Part shown: positions 12,201-27,200 of the stretch, in pieces
How positions within the stretch are numbered: the first letter of the stretch is position 1
Layout of the letters: every line of letters starts with the position of its first letter
DNA from: Salticus scenicus
Lineage: Eukaryota; Arthropoda; Arachnida; Araneae; Salticidae
Direction: 5' to 3'
NCBI GenBank assembly: GCA_963930645.1
Contig: OZ005651.1
Span: 333,344,705 to 333,408,704, forward strand
DNA length: 64,000 nt
Translations under genes and position numbers: made by a program
Notes under the pieces: generated by a model
Seen by the model: the letters and a program-made list of their open reading frames with translations, nothing else
What the model was told of the DNA's origin: nothing
The model's database searches: none

Positions 12201-15200
12201 AAAACGGAAGGTAAACAATTAAAAATCATTTAATTTTTTTAATTAACTACAATATTTGAATGTGTATGACTTTTAAAACTCCAACCACAACCCACATCCC
12301 ATTGTTAATATAATTCAATCCACCCGTTCGCTGACATTGTTTGTAGAAGTGGTTGCGTTACATGCGTTATTCATGTTTTCAACATTCTTTAACCACTTTT
12401 CTTGCGACCATGGTAGCTTTTGCGCAAGTATGAACTCAACGAGTTCACTGTTAAAATAGGGGTGATTGAGAGAAAATAGCAAAAAGAGACTGGATGTTTG
12501 CCAAATCCCAACCTGTCGGTCAGTTTGGCACCCTCCAAGTCATTGGACGCGTTCTCGAAGGTAGTTTCGAGAAACGTGGTCAAACTATATTTAAATGTAA
12601 ACCATAATCGAAGCACACACTTTTTTCATGACATAATCCCAGAAATAGGAATCAAATGGAGTTATATTTTGGGATTAAAACGGTCATAGCAAAACTAGAA
12701 GAAACGGTATATAAATAAAACACAAGAACAAGTAGCGTCATCTAAGGGAAATATTTAAAACTATTCTTTTTTTTATTTTTTATTATTGTATGAACAAAAC
12801 TTTTCATCATAAAAAGTACTGACTTTTGCCCCACCATCATGCATATTCTAATAATGTACTATATAACTGTAAAAAATATCTGCAAATCGAAAACAGGATT
12901 AATTTCTTTGTTCTAGTTCTTATATTTTAAAGAAGTACATAAAATACTTTTCCGAATTTCATTCCATTTTTAAATTTAACTCCGCTTGTAGTCCGTTTAA
13001 AGGAGAGAGTTAAAAGAATAACGAGATGGTTAATATGTATACTGAGAAATATTTTTTCAATTGTAAGAAGAATGAGATTACTGTCATAAGATACAGTCGA
13101 CATCAAAATCATTTGAGCGCTAGCAAAAATTCCTATGTAAAAAAAGTACACTTAATACTGTTTTGTTAAATAAATCCTTGTCGAATCATGTTCTTAGTCA
13201 GTCTAAGAACTTGATTCGACAAGGATTTATTTATTTAATAAAATATTATTAAGTGAACGTTTTTTATATAGGAATTTTTGCTAGCACTCGAATAATTTTG
13301 CTTTTGACTGTAATTGAAATTCTGAAACTGGAAAATTTCTAACAAAGACTATTTATACTGATGTTTGCGTTTGGTTTGACTTGTACGTGTCGCTTAATGG
13401 TAATTTTTTCCACATTAAGCATAGATGAAAGGTGTTCCGTATTTTGGATATCGATATATTTTTTTTAAGTAAATGTTAAAAGGTTTTGTTGTTAATGTTA
13501 AACGTTAAATGTTACATGTTTTTAAGGTGATTAATATATATATATATATATATATATAATACTTTTATCCAAAATATGGAACATTTGGCAGCTAAACATT
13601 AAGGCTCATTTAGGCTCATTTAGTCTCAGGAGCTATAGATAAAAGTCCTAATACAGTCGGCAGTAAAATTATTCGAGCGCTAACAATAATTCCTATTTAA
13701 AAAATGTACACTTGATGCACTTTGTTAAATAAATCTTTGTCGAGTCATGTTTTTAGTCAGTCTGAGAACATGATTCGACAAGGATTTATTTAACAAAACA
13801 GTATTAAGTGTACTTTTTTATAGAAGAATTATTGCTAGCGCTGGAATAATTTTGCTGCCGACTGTAGTTAGAGGTGGGAGAGAGTGTAGGGGTTAAAGCC
13901 GATTGACTGAATTATGGTCCACTTAATACTTAAGAAACTTAGTAAGCTGACAGAAAACCTGCAAACAACGTATATAGATTGACATAACCAATTCTCATAT
14001 AAGAAGAAAAAGAACGATAGTTTACTTCATAAAAATTATAATTTGTGTACTTGTACCGATGTGATAAAATCTTCTCAGAATAAAAAATAAAATAAAAAAT
14101 AAAACCTAGTATACAGTGGTCATTACAAAACTTTCTTTTATATAATTTTTTATGCCACTTGTCGGTTGGTATGCACTAATATTTAATCAACTGTCTCACA
14201 ATGAATATTTTATAATATATACAGTTTGGTGCAATTTTTTCCAATAAATGGAGATATATATAGCCACCTAGATCTAGAAAATCATAAGAAGTAATAGCTT
14301 CGTCACTTGTCGGCCAATATCCACCCAAATCGAATCAGTGTAGTTTCACATAATAGTAATTTCACATACCATATTTGGTGTATTTATATGTCACAGGAAC
14401 TGAGATATAACCATCCCGTAAGCGGGAATAAATTTCAGCATAACAACTTCAACTATCGGCCGATATGCACCCACATTAAATCAATATAGTTTTACATAAC
14501 ATTTTGGCGTAGCTCATATACCTAGTTTGATGCATTTATACACTATAGAAGCTAAGATATAGCCTTTCCTTAAACGAATGGAATTGTAACATAACGATGC
14601 CATCTGTTGGACAATATATCCCAAAAGCTAACAGCACCAATTTAAGTCAAGATTCAACAAATATCAAGTTCGTTAAACTTTGTTCCATTTGCTCGTAAGA
14701 TACGTCATCCGCGAAATTTTTAACATAGACAGATACCGCCAGCAGCAAAACTATCCGAGAACTTGCAAAAATTCCTATGTAAAAAAGTACTCTTAATACT
14801 GTTTTGTAAAATAAATCCTTGTCGAATTATGTTCTTAGACTGACTAAGAAAATGATTCAACACGGTATTATTTAACAGAACAGTATTAAGAGTACTTTTT
14901 TTTACATAGGAATTTTTGCTAGTGCTCCGATGCTTTTGCTGCCGACTGTAGAAGACATTTAAAAAAAAGATCAAATCATGTTAAGGATATCTCAAAGCGT
15001 ATAAATACATCGAAAACAGTAGGTCGAAAATTTTCCGGAATCCGGTGCTTTCTTCTTATGTATACGAAAGAAAATAATATATAATTAATTAGAACCAAGT
15101 GCATGAACTAAATCAGATGAGTGTGCTTTTTTTAAGTAACACGTTCTGAATCTTTCTCTCCTTATTTTAAATCAATGCATATATAATGCACAAACGAAAA

Positions 15201-16896
15201 AAAAACAAGATACTCTTATATTAGTGTACCAAACAAAAACTTTATGTATGTGCAATGCATATATCTGCTGAGTGAGCTGTTTATTGAATATATTGAGTGA
15301 AAATATTTTTATTTTACAGCGGGTACATCCATGATTGGTGGAGTATTTCCTGTTATGGTTCTGGTTGGAATAATTAGTGTTGTGTTCGCAGGACTTACAT
15401 ACAAATTAACTGTTCCCGAAGTCACACCCCGATTTCATACCGTGTTTGCATATATTGGTTTTGCAGTTTCTGTTGTTTGGATTTATTGTATTGCAAATGA
15501 AATTGTCGTTCTTCTTCAAGTGAGTATTATTTAATTTTGATGCATATAAATAATATGATACAATATTTTAATGTTTTAACTACAATATCTTCTCTAATCA
15601 TGTAAATGTTTTCCTATATAATTAACAGTATATTTTAAATTAAGTTTTGGTGAAAATACTACAATTAAGTAAGTAAATAAATATCTAAAGCCTTGGAATA
15701 TTTAGCAAAAATTCTTAGAGATTGTTTTATATGCTTGTTGAAACTAAAATTTCGTAATGATATTTTAAAATTCAGGATTCTATAAATAAGCTGATAAGAA
15801 ATGATGCGAGGTTATAAAAGTACTTTCTACATAAGCTGAATCTATAATAAATCGCCAATGGAAAGTCGGCTAAGCTGTACATCGGAATTTTAAAACAATG
15901 GAAAGATTATATGTAGAATTACCAATAAATCTCTTAAATCTGCATCTAATCACTTTAATAAAATGCAAATTTTAAGTGCATTTTCTCGGAATGTAAACGT
16001 CTACTTTTATTATTTAGACAGTTTTATATTAATTTACAATTAGATTTCAAAACAGAAAATAATGTTCAAAGTTTTCTTTTTTAAATTTTTATTCCACATT
16101 CTGGGCAAGAAAACAACGTATTTCCATATTCTTTGAACAACTCTCCTGCATTTATCGCAATTGTACTAATTTGCGTTCATTTAAATAATACTAGTTGCAT
16201 ATTCTCTTATATAAAAATATGTATACTCATGTTTACTCATGTCTTATATATACTCATGTATATCATACAGTGGAGATACAGATTTTTAAAGGTACAAAGT
16301 TTGAACAATTTGGTATCAGCATTTAACCTCATCCAAACTTGCAAGGGGTTCAGCTTACGTAATTCTTTTTAAAAATATTTTTGCTTATTTATTTATTTTT
16401 ATTTATCTTATACGATGAACATTACTGTAATGTATTTATATAATTCGCACGACTATATCATACATCTCTTCTTTGAAATACACTGGCCTCCAAAAGTTAA
16501 GGTACAACCTGTTTTCTCGTTTTCTTCTCTTGTGTATAATTTTGAATATATATATATATAATAATAATAATAAAATAAATATAAAATTTCGATAGATTAT
16601 TAATTATCAAATCATTTATCAAATTTTATATACATTTAACATAGGTCATAATTTTTATGACTAATATTACTTGAATTTTTCTCAAAAGGGAGCTCCAGAA
16701 GAAATGGAAAATTTCATCACTTTTAGAAATGAAAACTAAATGAGGAATGGTGTTATAAGGATGCAAGGTGAAAATACACATGCCTCAATATGTTAAACTC
16801 GATTTTTTTTCCTGGATTCATTTTTTTTTCTTTCTATAACGAAAGGACTTTTTGAAACAATATAATTATTAATTTGTAAAATATGAGCGTCACTAG

Positions 16897-16928
<32 letters not shown>

Positions 16929-18928
16929 TGTCAATAAATAATTTTTTAACGAAATTAAATTAATTAATTTTAATTTTTTATCCAATTTTCACATTTGTTT
17001 GTATATTTTTAAAAAAGTTATTCAGATACGAAAAAAAGAAGAAACAGAAAAGTTAATACAAATGGAAAAATCTGGTTTTAATCAAACGTATGGATAGCAC
17101 GTGCATCTTCCCCTATCCGTAATGCACCTTTCACACCTGTTTTAGTTTTCTTTGCTAAAATTGTTTACATTTTTCATTTCTTCGAATGTTTATATTTAAG
17201 AAAAAGTAAAGTTGTATTAGTTTAAAAATTATTACGTACGTTAAAATTATATAAAATTCGATTAATAATTTGGTAACAGATATGCCATTCAAGTTATATA
17301 TTCATATATTCATTTGTTTCAAAATTATGCGCAAAATAAGAAAACAATAAAACTGGTTGTACCCTAACGTTTGGTGGCCAGTGTAGTTATCGACTGTGTA
17401 ACTGTATTGTTAAAAATTAACCATTCGGTGTTAACATGAACTATAACCATTTTTTTTAAACTGAATTTCTAAAATTTTCTTAAAGGTTGGGTTGTGGGAA
17501 TTAGGGTCGATTGACTGCACTAGGGTCCTAGGTCTGAGGGTGATCTTTCTAATTGGTCCTAGCCCGTATTTAAATATTTCTTAAGGAAAAATTATTTTAG
17601 ATTTTCAAACAGTTCATTTTTTAACTTTGTTTCGGAAAAAGCTGTGTAGGAGGCAATCCTTTATATTATTAAATTGGATGATTGATTGTAATATGAAAAT
17701 AATGTAGTTTTACCTTCAGATTGTCTGAATTACTGTATATAATGTATTGAAAATATCAACAAAAATTAAAGCTTTTAAGTTTTAAAATGAGTAGATGGCA
17801 TTTTTATTGAAAACTATATTACTAATAGTATACTACTTATGCGTTTTATTATTTAATAAATACCCTTATAATATACTACAATGTACAGCATTTACAATAT
17901 TGTTATTGTTTAATTTACAATATAATTTAGTTATTGTTTACTCTACAATAATAATGTGGATTTGTAATAATTCTGCATTGAGAAAATTTATGATAAATTT
18001 TCTATTTGAATTAATGTAAGGTAATAAATTTAAGAGATTTATCTTATCTAAATTGAAACGTTACACACACATTTTCTAAATAATGTTTATTTGGGAAAAT
18101 TCGTTTTATTTGTCTCTGGAGTCTGAAAATTGTCACTCCTGATTTTATCTCTACGAAAATTCTCACGTTATCCAAAAGGAAATGTCAAACTGTCAGGGGT
18201 ATTCTAAGATCTCGATTGTTTTCATTAAAGTTCTGCCGGTAATGAAGATATTTTCCAGTAGTTCCTTTAGTATAGCAGATGTCAGATTCCAACCATTCGA
18301 AATAATTACCAAAGAAATTATTCCAGAGTTAAAAGATAGTTGTTCCTTCTAGAGTTTAGTTAATGTTCTGTTAGCAGAATAATACCACGTTACAGTTTAA
18401 TAAACTAAAACAAGAAAAAACTAAATTCAAGAACAGAAAATTACACAGATTTTATGACAATAATTTGTTTCTAATGATTTTTAAAACTTATAAAATCAGT
18501 TATCTAATGAAATAATTACATATGAGGGAAAAATTTTAAATTAATATTTGTAATTCTTAACAGTTATTTTATTTGTTTATAGTAATGGTTTTTATAGGAA
18601 TACATAAATATCCACTTAATTTACTTAAGTAAAAAAAAAAAAAAATAGAAAATATGCTTGAAATTATGTAATTTTAATAAATTGCATACAGTTTTTAGGC
18701 TACATTTTCTTTATAAGTATATTTCATATGCAGGATTTTATAGAACATTACGTATGAATAAAATATGTAAAACTATAGTGATCGAGTAAATGTATTAATG
18801 ACAGTTTAAAAAAGTTGTTATCGGAAGTAACGGTTAACCGAACGGTTAGCTCTTCAAAGAAATATCAACTTACATATTGTTTCTTTCTGTCTCACGTACA
18901 CGTCTCTCTCTCTCTTTCTCTCTCTCTC

Positions 18929-18969
<41 letters not shown>

Positions 18970-20725
18970 TGTAAAACTATAGTGATCGAGTAAATTTATT
19001 AATAACAGTTTTAAAAAGTTGTTATTGGAAGTAACGGTTAAGCAATATCTTTTCAAAGAAATATCAACTTACATATTGTTTCTTTCTGTCTCACGTACAC
19101 GTTTCTCTCTTTCTCTGTATATATATGTATATGTTAACTTTTATAATAAAGTTTTTGGACCGGATGAACGTTAATTTATTGCCAATTTGATATTTTTAAT
19201 CTGTTTCTCATTGTCGAATGTGGGTATTTCAGGTTCAATACGGTGTGTATTGATGATGATTTCCTATTTCTAATAATTTTTAAAATGTAGTAAAATCCTT
19301 GACAAAAGTATTTGTGTACTTTCGAATTTACACGTTTCGTTGAATATTTAAAGTAATGTTGATAGGTTGGACATTCAGAGGTGTACAGAACATGTTATGT
19401 TTCTTGTATTTGATGAACGATTTTGTTCCGAGGGCAGAAAGGGGACCGGAAACAAATGAAAGAAAAAATGGAGAATAATGCTTGAAATGCATTGCAGGGT
19501 TTTTTTTTCTTCATTTCCTTTAACATTTCTGAATACATAATCTGCCTGACGATTTTTTAGATGCAACGATTATGATTAAATAATTGGTATGCTTATTTTA
19601 TATGAAATTAGCTATAAAATCATAAAACTGAAGATTAATAAACATAAATAATTTCATCTGATCTGTCATCATGAATAAGTATTATTATTATTTTTTTTTA
19701 ACAATGTTAATGTTTAATGTTAACTATTAGAATTAATAGAACTGCGGTAACTATTCCTGAAACTCTTATATTTTAAAAACTCATACGTTTCTTACTGTTT
19801 ATGTTTACCTATAAATACATAATCTATAATTATGTTTAGTAAAACAGAAGTTATTTGTGATTTTTTAACTAGGCTGTTGGAGTTGCTTTCAACTTAAGTG
19901 ATTCAGTACTTGGGCTGACTATTCTTGCATGGGGTAACTGTTTATTAGGTAAGCAAATAAACCTTTACTAATTAGATTTAAACTTTAATGGATTTTTCAA
20001 TAACCTAATAAATAATTAACTGTTTTCTGATTCATTTCATATTTTAGACTTATGTACCGGCATTGTTCTTTAAAAATTACTTTCTTTTTCTATATGTATT
20101 GTAATATATTCTCATAAAAGTTATCTGAGGATAATATTCTAATTTTTGAAGTAATTATCGTTTATCTTCAATTAGAAAAATATAATAATTGAAAAATATT
20201 TCGTGAAAAGAAGTTGCTGTATGTCAGCTACCTTATTATTTTTTTTAATGCGTCAAGAATAATACCATACATTTATTCAGATAGTAAATAATATGTTATT
20301 CTTTGGTTGAAGCGCAAAGACAGTTAGCTCCGTAATGCTAGAAAAATATCAAGCAATGATGCAACTTTTATGTATTTCTCGTTGAACAAGGTTTTTTATT
20401 TATTTAAAGAATACTTATAATTTTTTTCTGTTCTAAAATTATATACTCTGTGCATTTTAAGTATATTGTATTTTTATATTAAATGATTAATACCAAAAGT
20501 ACTTGATTAATCAATTAGCACTTAACATAATTAATAAACAAAACTACATTACAAACTTTTGCAATCTACTATTTTAAAATATATCAATTTCTTGTAACTT
20601 GTTTATAATTCTCATATATTTTAGAAAAAACTAAACAATATAAAACATGAAAAAGACGAAATTATAGAGCTTTTAATTTTTCTAATTTTAATTCTCAGAC
20701 ATAAGTTGAAAAAGAAACAAGTAAA

Positions 20726-20760
<35 letters not shown>

Positions 20761-23700
20761 TAAAAACATCTGCTTTTCTCTTAAAAATTCTCTCTTTTTC
20801 CTCCAGATAGGATATTGATTTTGCGTTTCGTTTCTCATAACTTTCATATTTCTTCGCATGAAATTTGAAAGGATACTTTTTTACAAATAAAGTTTCCCAA
20901 ACTGAAAAATATCAGGACAGATATAAATTTTTGTGGTGAATCTTATCTAGTTTAAGGTGGATAGCTACATTCTTTTTTTTTTTTTTTTTAAATCTTGTAG
21001 TTCTTTTAACTTCAACATTTTATTTTCCTCACCAGAGCTATTTGATACATCTTTGGTGTTACACATTTTTTAGCATAACTGCCTACCTCGACCACCTTTC
21101 TTTTTTTTTACCTATGGAATGAGAATATCGGACCTAGAATCATATAAGACTTTTAACATTTTTTTTTTTCTTTAGTTAAAAGTCGGTTTTAATGCAAAGA
21201 TATAGGATACACTAGAATTTGAATCAATTCTTAAATACATTTTAATGGTTATTAAAGCAATCATCATGACTCATGAAGAATGTTTTATAGAAATATGATT
21301 TTCTTTGGCGTAAAGTGTCAGTCTATATTCAAAACGGTTGGGCCGACGAGCGTAACATAGTATCAAACGCGGCGTCCCTCAATTACCAGCTTCGAGAACA
21401 GAACTTTTCGGCCTTAAAAACTGTGACTCATTCTTTAAAGTTATTCAAACATAACAAGAAGAAATAATTATTTTTCTGTTACAAAATATATTAAAAATAA
21501 TTTTTAATTGAATTCCAATAAATAATTTGGCAATGTTAAGATTAAAAAATGTAACTAATGAATTAGAAATTTAGAATTTTCATTGTGTTGACAAAGTCAT
21601 TTTTATTATGTAGAGCAAATGCTAATTTTTTTTTAATTTGATTAATCAAGAATTAACTTCATTTTTATATTTCATACTTGAATATTCACAATTACAAGGT
21701 TTTGTGATTTGAAAATTTACATTTCTACTTAAAAAATATATAAATAAATAAATAATAATAATAAAAAAAAAATACATCTACATTTTTTTTTTCAGATTTC
21801 TTATCAAATCTTGCTGTAGCTCGCAAAGGTTTCCCAAGAATGGGTATTGCTGCTTGTTTCGGAGCTCCCTTTTTAAGTATCCTTTTATCAAAACGGAATT
21901 TTGCAGATAATTTCAAAAACCTTTTTTCTCAATAATTACATGATACTTTATGTCTGCTAAGTAAAAAGATGTAAATTGAAATATATATATTAAAAAAAAA
22001 AATGCATATTCTACATAAAAATAAGATGAAAAGTATTTGAAAGTATTTTCTATATCAAATTATTTAATATCTGATCAGCATAAACTGCTTTTAACCATTG
22101 ACACAAAAATGATACTAACTTTCTTCTTCTTTTTCTTCTTTTTTTAAAGATTTAGTACCACTATTTTCGAAGAATAATATTCAACTTATTTTATCGTAAT
22201 AAAATATTACGAAATTTGTTGTTTTAAAATAGGGATATTAAGTGCCCATAAAAGATCTACAAATTTTGCAACTAAAAGGGTCTTTGAAAGACGTTAAACT
22301 TAAATTAATCATATATATATATACAGGGGAATGTCGGGTAGTATCGGACGGCGGCTAGTATTGGACAAGCGTCTTTCCTAATATTTTCTATCCCTTCCAT
22401 GGAGGATCAAAATTGTGATGGCATGTCTCCGGATCACTCCTAGGGGTGTGTCCCAGACCGTCGCCAATTGTCCAACTGCGAAGCAATTGTGCGACGTAAA
22501 ACCCAACCATCCATCCATCCTAATATTTGCTGCAAATGGCAGCACATGTTAAAACACCTGTGTTTTGGGTGAAGGAAGAAAGCTGAGATTCCGCCATATT
22601 TATAGAAGCGGCAATGTTTTTGAACCATGGCAGAAACTTTTAATTTTTTATCAGTGTTTTGAATGTACGAAGAAAACTTTGGATTGTCATAGCTTGTCTA
22701 AAAGTGAGTATAAGTTGTTTTCTTGTGAATTGTTGTAAACAACGTTAGTTTTCCTTTAAGTTATAGGCCGTAAATCTCCTTAAACTTACTAATATATACG
22801 TGGTAACCGATGTTTCATTCCATGACGTTCGGGTTGTATCGGACACAGTTTAAGGTTGATAAGAATTATATTCTCAAGTAATTCTTTTGTTTTGCAGGAC
22901 AATATGGGTAAACTACGTCAGAAATGGGAGGAAAATAATATAAAAGAAGCTGTAGAATAAGTTAGAACGAAGGAAATGACAATTAAAGAAACGAGTAGAA
23001 GATATTCTGTTCCCAAAAAGCACACTAGGAGATAAAGTAAAAAGTTATGCAGAATGTAAAGAGAACCAGGTTTGGGAAATGTTAAAATTTTTTCAAGAAC
23101 ATTCAATGGTGAACAGGAGATGGTATCATACAATTATATTAATAGCTTGGATAGCCATTAGCCCCTAAATAAGGAAGAGTTTTTGAAACTCGTCTACCAA
23201 TATGCAGAAAAATTGAAAAGAAAACACCATTTCAATAAAACAAAACAAAACTTCTATTATGATTTTATGAAAAGACACAATGACCTGCGATTAAGGAGTG
23301 CTGAATCTAGTAGATTGCAGAGGACAGCAGGCTTCAGTAAGAAGCAAGTGGGTAGACATTTTGAGAAATTAACTGAATTAATGGAGAAGTACTTTTATAA
23401 ATTTCTCAAAAGTAATTCTGTCTAATAATAAAAAGTTGTTTGTGTATCCAAAAGTAATTATCTTCTTGCACATTTTCGAAATATCAGATACAACCCTCCA
23501 TAAATAAAATGGATAAAAAAGTAATGTCTATAAAAAGTGTAAAAATTAAGATTGAAATTTTTAACATAAGAAAAGCGTGTTTTATAAGGTATTTTTATAA
23601 AACCATAAAGTTTTGTATGAAATGTAATCTGGTCCAGTTGAGCTGCTAAAATATTTTATAATAAAGGAAAAGCTTAAGCGTCCGATATTACCCGATTTAC

Positions 23701-24247
23701 CTCTATATATAATATATATACACGAGCGAGAGCATATACAGATATACAACAACTACTATACGGTTTCTAATTTTTTCGACGAAGAATGTGAGAGAATTTA
23801 CGCAGCAATAAGAAAAATGTGAAAATAATTACTACTCCGTTTACTGTTGGATCACATTTTTTACTGCCAAATATTGATACGAAATCCTTTTTGACAAACT
23901 TTTTCAAGCTTTTGCCAACTTTCAATAAAATGTTTTATATTTTTGCCATATTTGGCTTAATATTACACAGACATAAGCCAGTGTTCTTTTCGTAAATATT
24001 TTTTTTCAACACTTTCCATCAAAGTTGAAAAGTGCTTATGACCTCGGTTTGTCTGTTTGTCTGTTCATTTATCCACGCTGTAACTCCATAAACATTCATG
24101 GATTTCCTTTAAAGTGATATATGTTATTCAAATTCAGTAAGGGATGTTCCCTATTAAAAATAATAGATTAAATACTGCCACTGGTTTGTGTACAGGGTCA
24201 CCCGAAGCGTTCTATAAGAGCTGTTTCTATAGACAATATTTTAATAT

Positions 24248-24286
<39 letters not shown>

Positions 24287-27200
24287 CTTTATTTTTCACG
24301 TCATAATGAAATTTATATTTATTATTCATATGCACAAAAAAATGTTTTCTATAGAATATAGTATAATTAACATTAAGATTTACAGGGCCATACAGAAACA
24401 TTCAGATACATTCAGGTTTATAACTGGATGACATTTTTGTTTTTATTAAGTTCTAGCAGGCAACGCCCGCTTCGCTGGTCCCTATTTTTAAATGAATCAC
24501 TATAACTACTGTATTCTCAAAATTGCATTAATTTCTATCACGTGAAAAAAAAAAAGAGAAACAAAATCTGATTAGGAAAAATGTCGCACCGGGTTCTCAC
24601 TGCCTTCGAAAAAAATTCCCAAAATGCTCTAACTCTTATTTCTATTATTTTACCCCTTCGCCCCCCCCCCCCCTCCTGTCTATCCTAATAATTTTACAAA
24701 TTCGAAAATATCCGCAATCAATTTGTAAGTATCAAAAACCTCTATTTACCAGTTTTGAACGATCTATCTCTATTTTCATTTTTTTGCCAATCCGCTCCCC
24801 CCCCTTGCCGCCCCTCCCAATAATTTTAAAAATTCGAAAATATCCGCAATCGATTTGTATGTATCGAAAACCGCTATGTACCGATTTTGAATGATCTAAC
24901 TCTATTTTATATTTTTTGCCCCTTCGCCCCCCCACCTTCCCGTCCCTCCTAATAACTTTACACGAAAATATCCCCATTTGACTTGCAGGCCTCTAAAACC
25001 TATCTGTACCAACTTTGAACTGCCTAACTATATTTCTATTTGATTTTGCCCATAGCTTCTGTCTTTCTGTTGTTCTGTCTGTCCATCGCGTGATCACATT
25101 GGCAAATTACACCGAAGGTTAAACGATGCAACAGGAACGTGCAGTTGGAAAGTGTTAATAGTGTATACGAATGGCATGATTTTTTGTTCTTGTTTTTATT
25201 AGTTCAAAGTTTTCGTTATTATTTAAATTCATCTACCGATGCATTAGTAAGCTCATAAAAAATGATTATTGATAAAGTCTCATGACTAGAGAAATTTTAA
25301 CTACAGAATCAGATTCCTATGATAAATTTTTAATTTTTCTTACCCATATATAGTATAGAAAAAAAGTTTTTGTGTCGAATTTTCGAAATTAAGATTTACA
25401 CGCTTTAAAGGACTTTAAATCCGAAAACCAGGTTTTTAGAGGTGTGTGTGTGATCAGCATAACAGAAGAACAAATATTAGCAGGGAGTCCAAACCTGGTA
25501 TTCGAAATCTGTATCATATGGGGTATTACTTGATACTTTTGTTAAAATCGAATAAATAGTTCATGAACAGGTACGTCCAAGAGAATTAAAGCATTACGTC
25601 TGTGGGCGAAATTTCGGGTAGGTATAATTTTAGACTGCACTAAATAAAATGAAATTATTGTATATTTCTTGTATTTATAAAAACATGTTTCATGTTGAAT
25701 ACGTAGTGAAAATCATCCACCATTGGTTTACAGGACCATACAAAATATTTTTGATATATTAAGATTGTACTTGGAAATTGCTGGAGATGCATTTGAAGAT
25801 GAGTTATACATTTTTTATACAGTACTAAATTAAAGTATTCTATGATGTGTGTATATAGCCTTTATAGGCAATATACAGGGCTACCCTAAATTAAACAAAT
25901 CATTCTTTTCTATTGAATTTAATTAATGGAAGTTCTTTACTAAATTTTAGTAATTACTGGAAAACTGCTTTGGTAAAATAAATACCACAGCTGCCAACTT
26001 GTACGTCTTTTTGCTATCGGAAATTTTTGAAAGAAATTTTTAATGATTGTTTTAGATGTTTTCTGCGATTAAACATGATGAGATTTTTACAAAGAAATAA
26101 TGTTGTTAAAAAAATGTACAAGTTGGCACAATTACAGGTACACAAATTGAGGTAGAATCAGTATTGTTTGAAATATAATGTTCAATGCGGCGTTTTTGTC
26201 ATAATTGTTTTGAGGCCTCCTGAATAAAATTTGTAGCTGTTGATATGCGTGTACATCTTTCATAAGCATAACTTAAAAACAAATAATTGCAAGAAATTCT
26301 AATTTGGTAATTTGAAGATCCAATAGAGGTGCCAATTTGGTCAAACTTGAAAAGTTTGACCGAAATTGGTGAGTTTCTAGCAGTGGTGTCTGTGATGTTG
26401 CCTCAATAGTTTGGAATAAACTTTTAAATTTAATAACAGATTTATTATTATTATTATTATTATAAATGTAGGTACTATGTTAAAACGGGTGATTCAAAAG
26501 TGGCAGCCTCCCTCACACTGAAATAAAACTGTTTCTCATACTATATTGAACTGTTTTTAAATGGTATTCATATTTTATCTTACTTTTTAATCTGTAATCT
26601 ATCTTTATACAGTATTGAAATGCAGGGTAAGAGAAAGTCATGTGAATGAACACCAGATTATTTAAATTACGATTATATTTACATGTTTAGTTTAAGAAAG
26701 ATGAACCTCATACGTGAACATATAGCATACGTGAGCATATAGCATACTTATCATATAACGTAATCCTTTAGCGTGTGTGTGTAGGGATTAAAACCAATTG
26801 TTAGAATTCGGGACTGTGTGACTGATACACACTGAGAAAAATTCTGTGATTGACATCTATAAACTAAGTTGTGTCTCTAGTAAAAATATTTCCATGTCAT
26901 CCTTATAAATTCTATTCCCTTTTGAAAGCGAATTCTAGAAACCCCTATTAGAATTCTAGATCGTTTGTCTATATCATTGAGGGGTTAATCTTATTTAAAA
27001 GTCTCTGCAAATAAATAAGAACTCAAGAGGCGAGTTTTAGCAACTATAATTCGAGCTTATAACCCAATTCTAGGAAATAAAGCAGAATTTCTCGCAATAC
27101 AAAGGTTTCGTAATATCAATAATATTCATATTGATAATAATATTGTTTCACCATCTAGAAATGTTTAGACTAGAAATTCTCGATCACTCCGTCTATTAAG

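Larger units (their letters stand above)
385..15319 (+). other. Intron A-B of the NCLX-like gene, transposon-rich
   Basis: The intron is bounded by GTATGT and TTTTACAG and is about 14.9 kb long. Recognised contents are listed separately: palindromic TA-MITEs, a Tc1-centred 2.4 kb palindrome, TTAA and other MITEs, tandem repeats and SINE-like copies. The parts 385-940, 1500-2080, 3010-3240, 9170-10250 and 10520-11625 hold only AT-rich sequence, microsatellites and short open frames I do not recognise. Confidence 0.8.
15520..19872 (+). other. Intron B-C of the NCLX-like gene
   Basis: Bounded by GTGAGT and AACTAG. It contains the MITE at 16479-17385, a SINE-like fragment at 17485-17575 and a tandem duplication at 18768-19130. 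The rest (15540-16470, 17580-18760, 19140-19860) is AT-rich with no recognisable gene. Confidence 0.8.
22324..23704 (+). mobile_element. pogo-like DNA transposon relic
   Basis: The left terminal repeat CAGGGGAATGTCGGGTAGTA then TCGGAC pairs with the right end TCCGATATTACCCGATTTAC then CTC. TA flanks the left end, as expected for pogo. Inside are an N-terminal pogo transposase fragment (22904-23424) and an unrelated SINE-like tail (22433-22523). The catalytic DDE domain is missing. Confidence 0.82.

Noticed and set aside
12389..12616. 75-codon minus frame, first suspected as a transposase remnant
   Set aside because: No catalytic or DNA-binding motif and no terminal inverted repeats could be confirmed.
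18901..18968. Promoter suspected from TATATA and CT-rich tract
   Set aside because: It is a TC/TA microsatellite repeated in both units of a tandem duplication.
23183..23425. Candidate small host gene (80 codons)
   Set aside because: It matches the pogo/Tigger DNA-binding pattern and lies between pogo-like terminal repeats, so it is part of the transposon relic.
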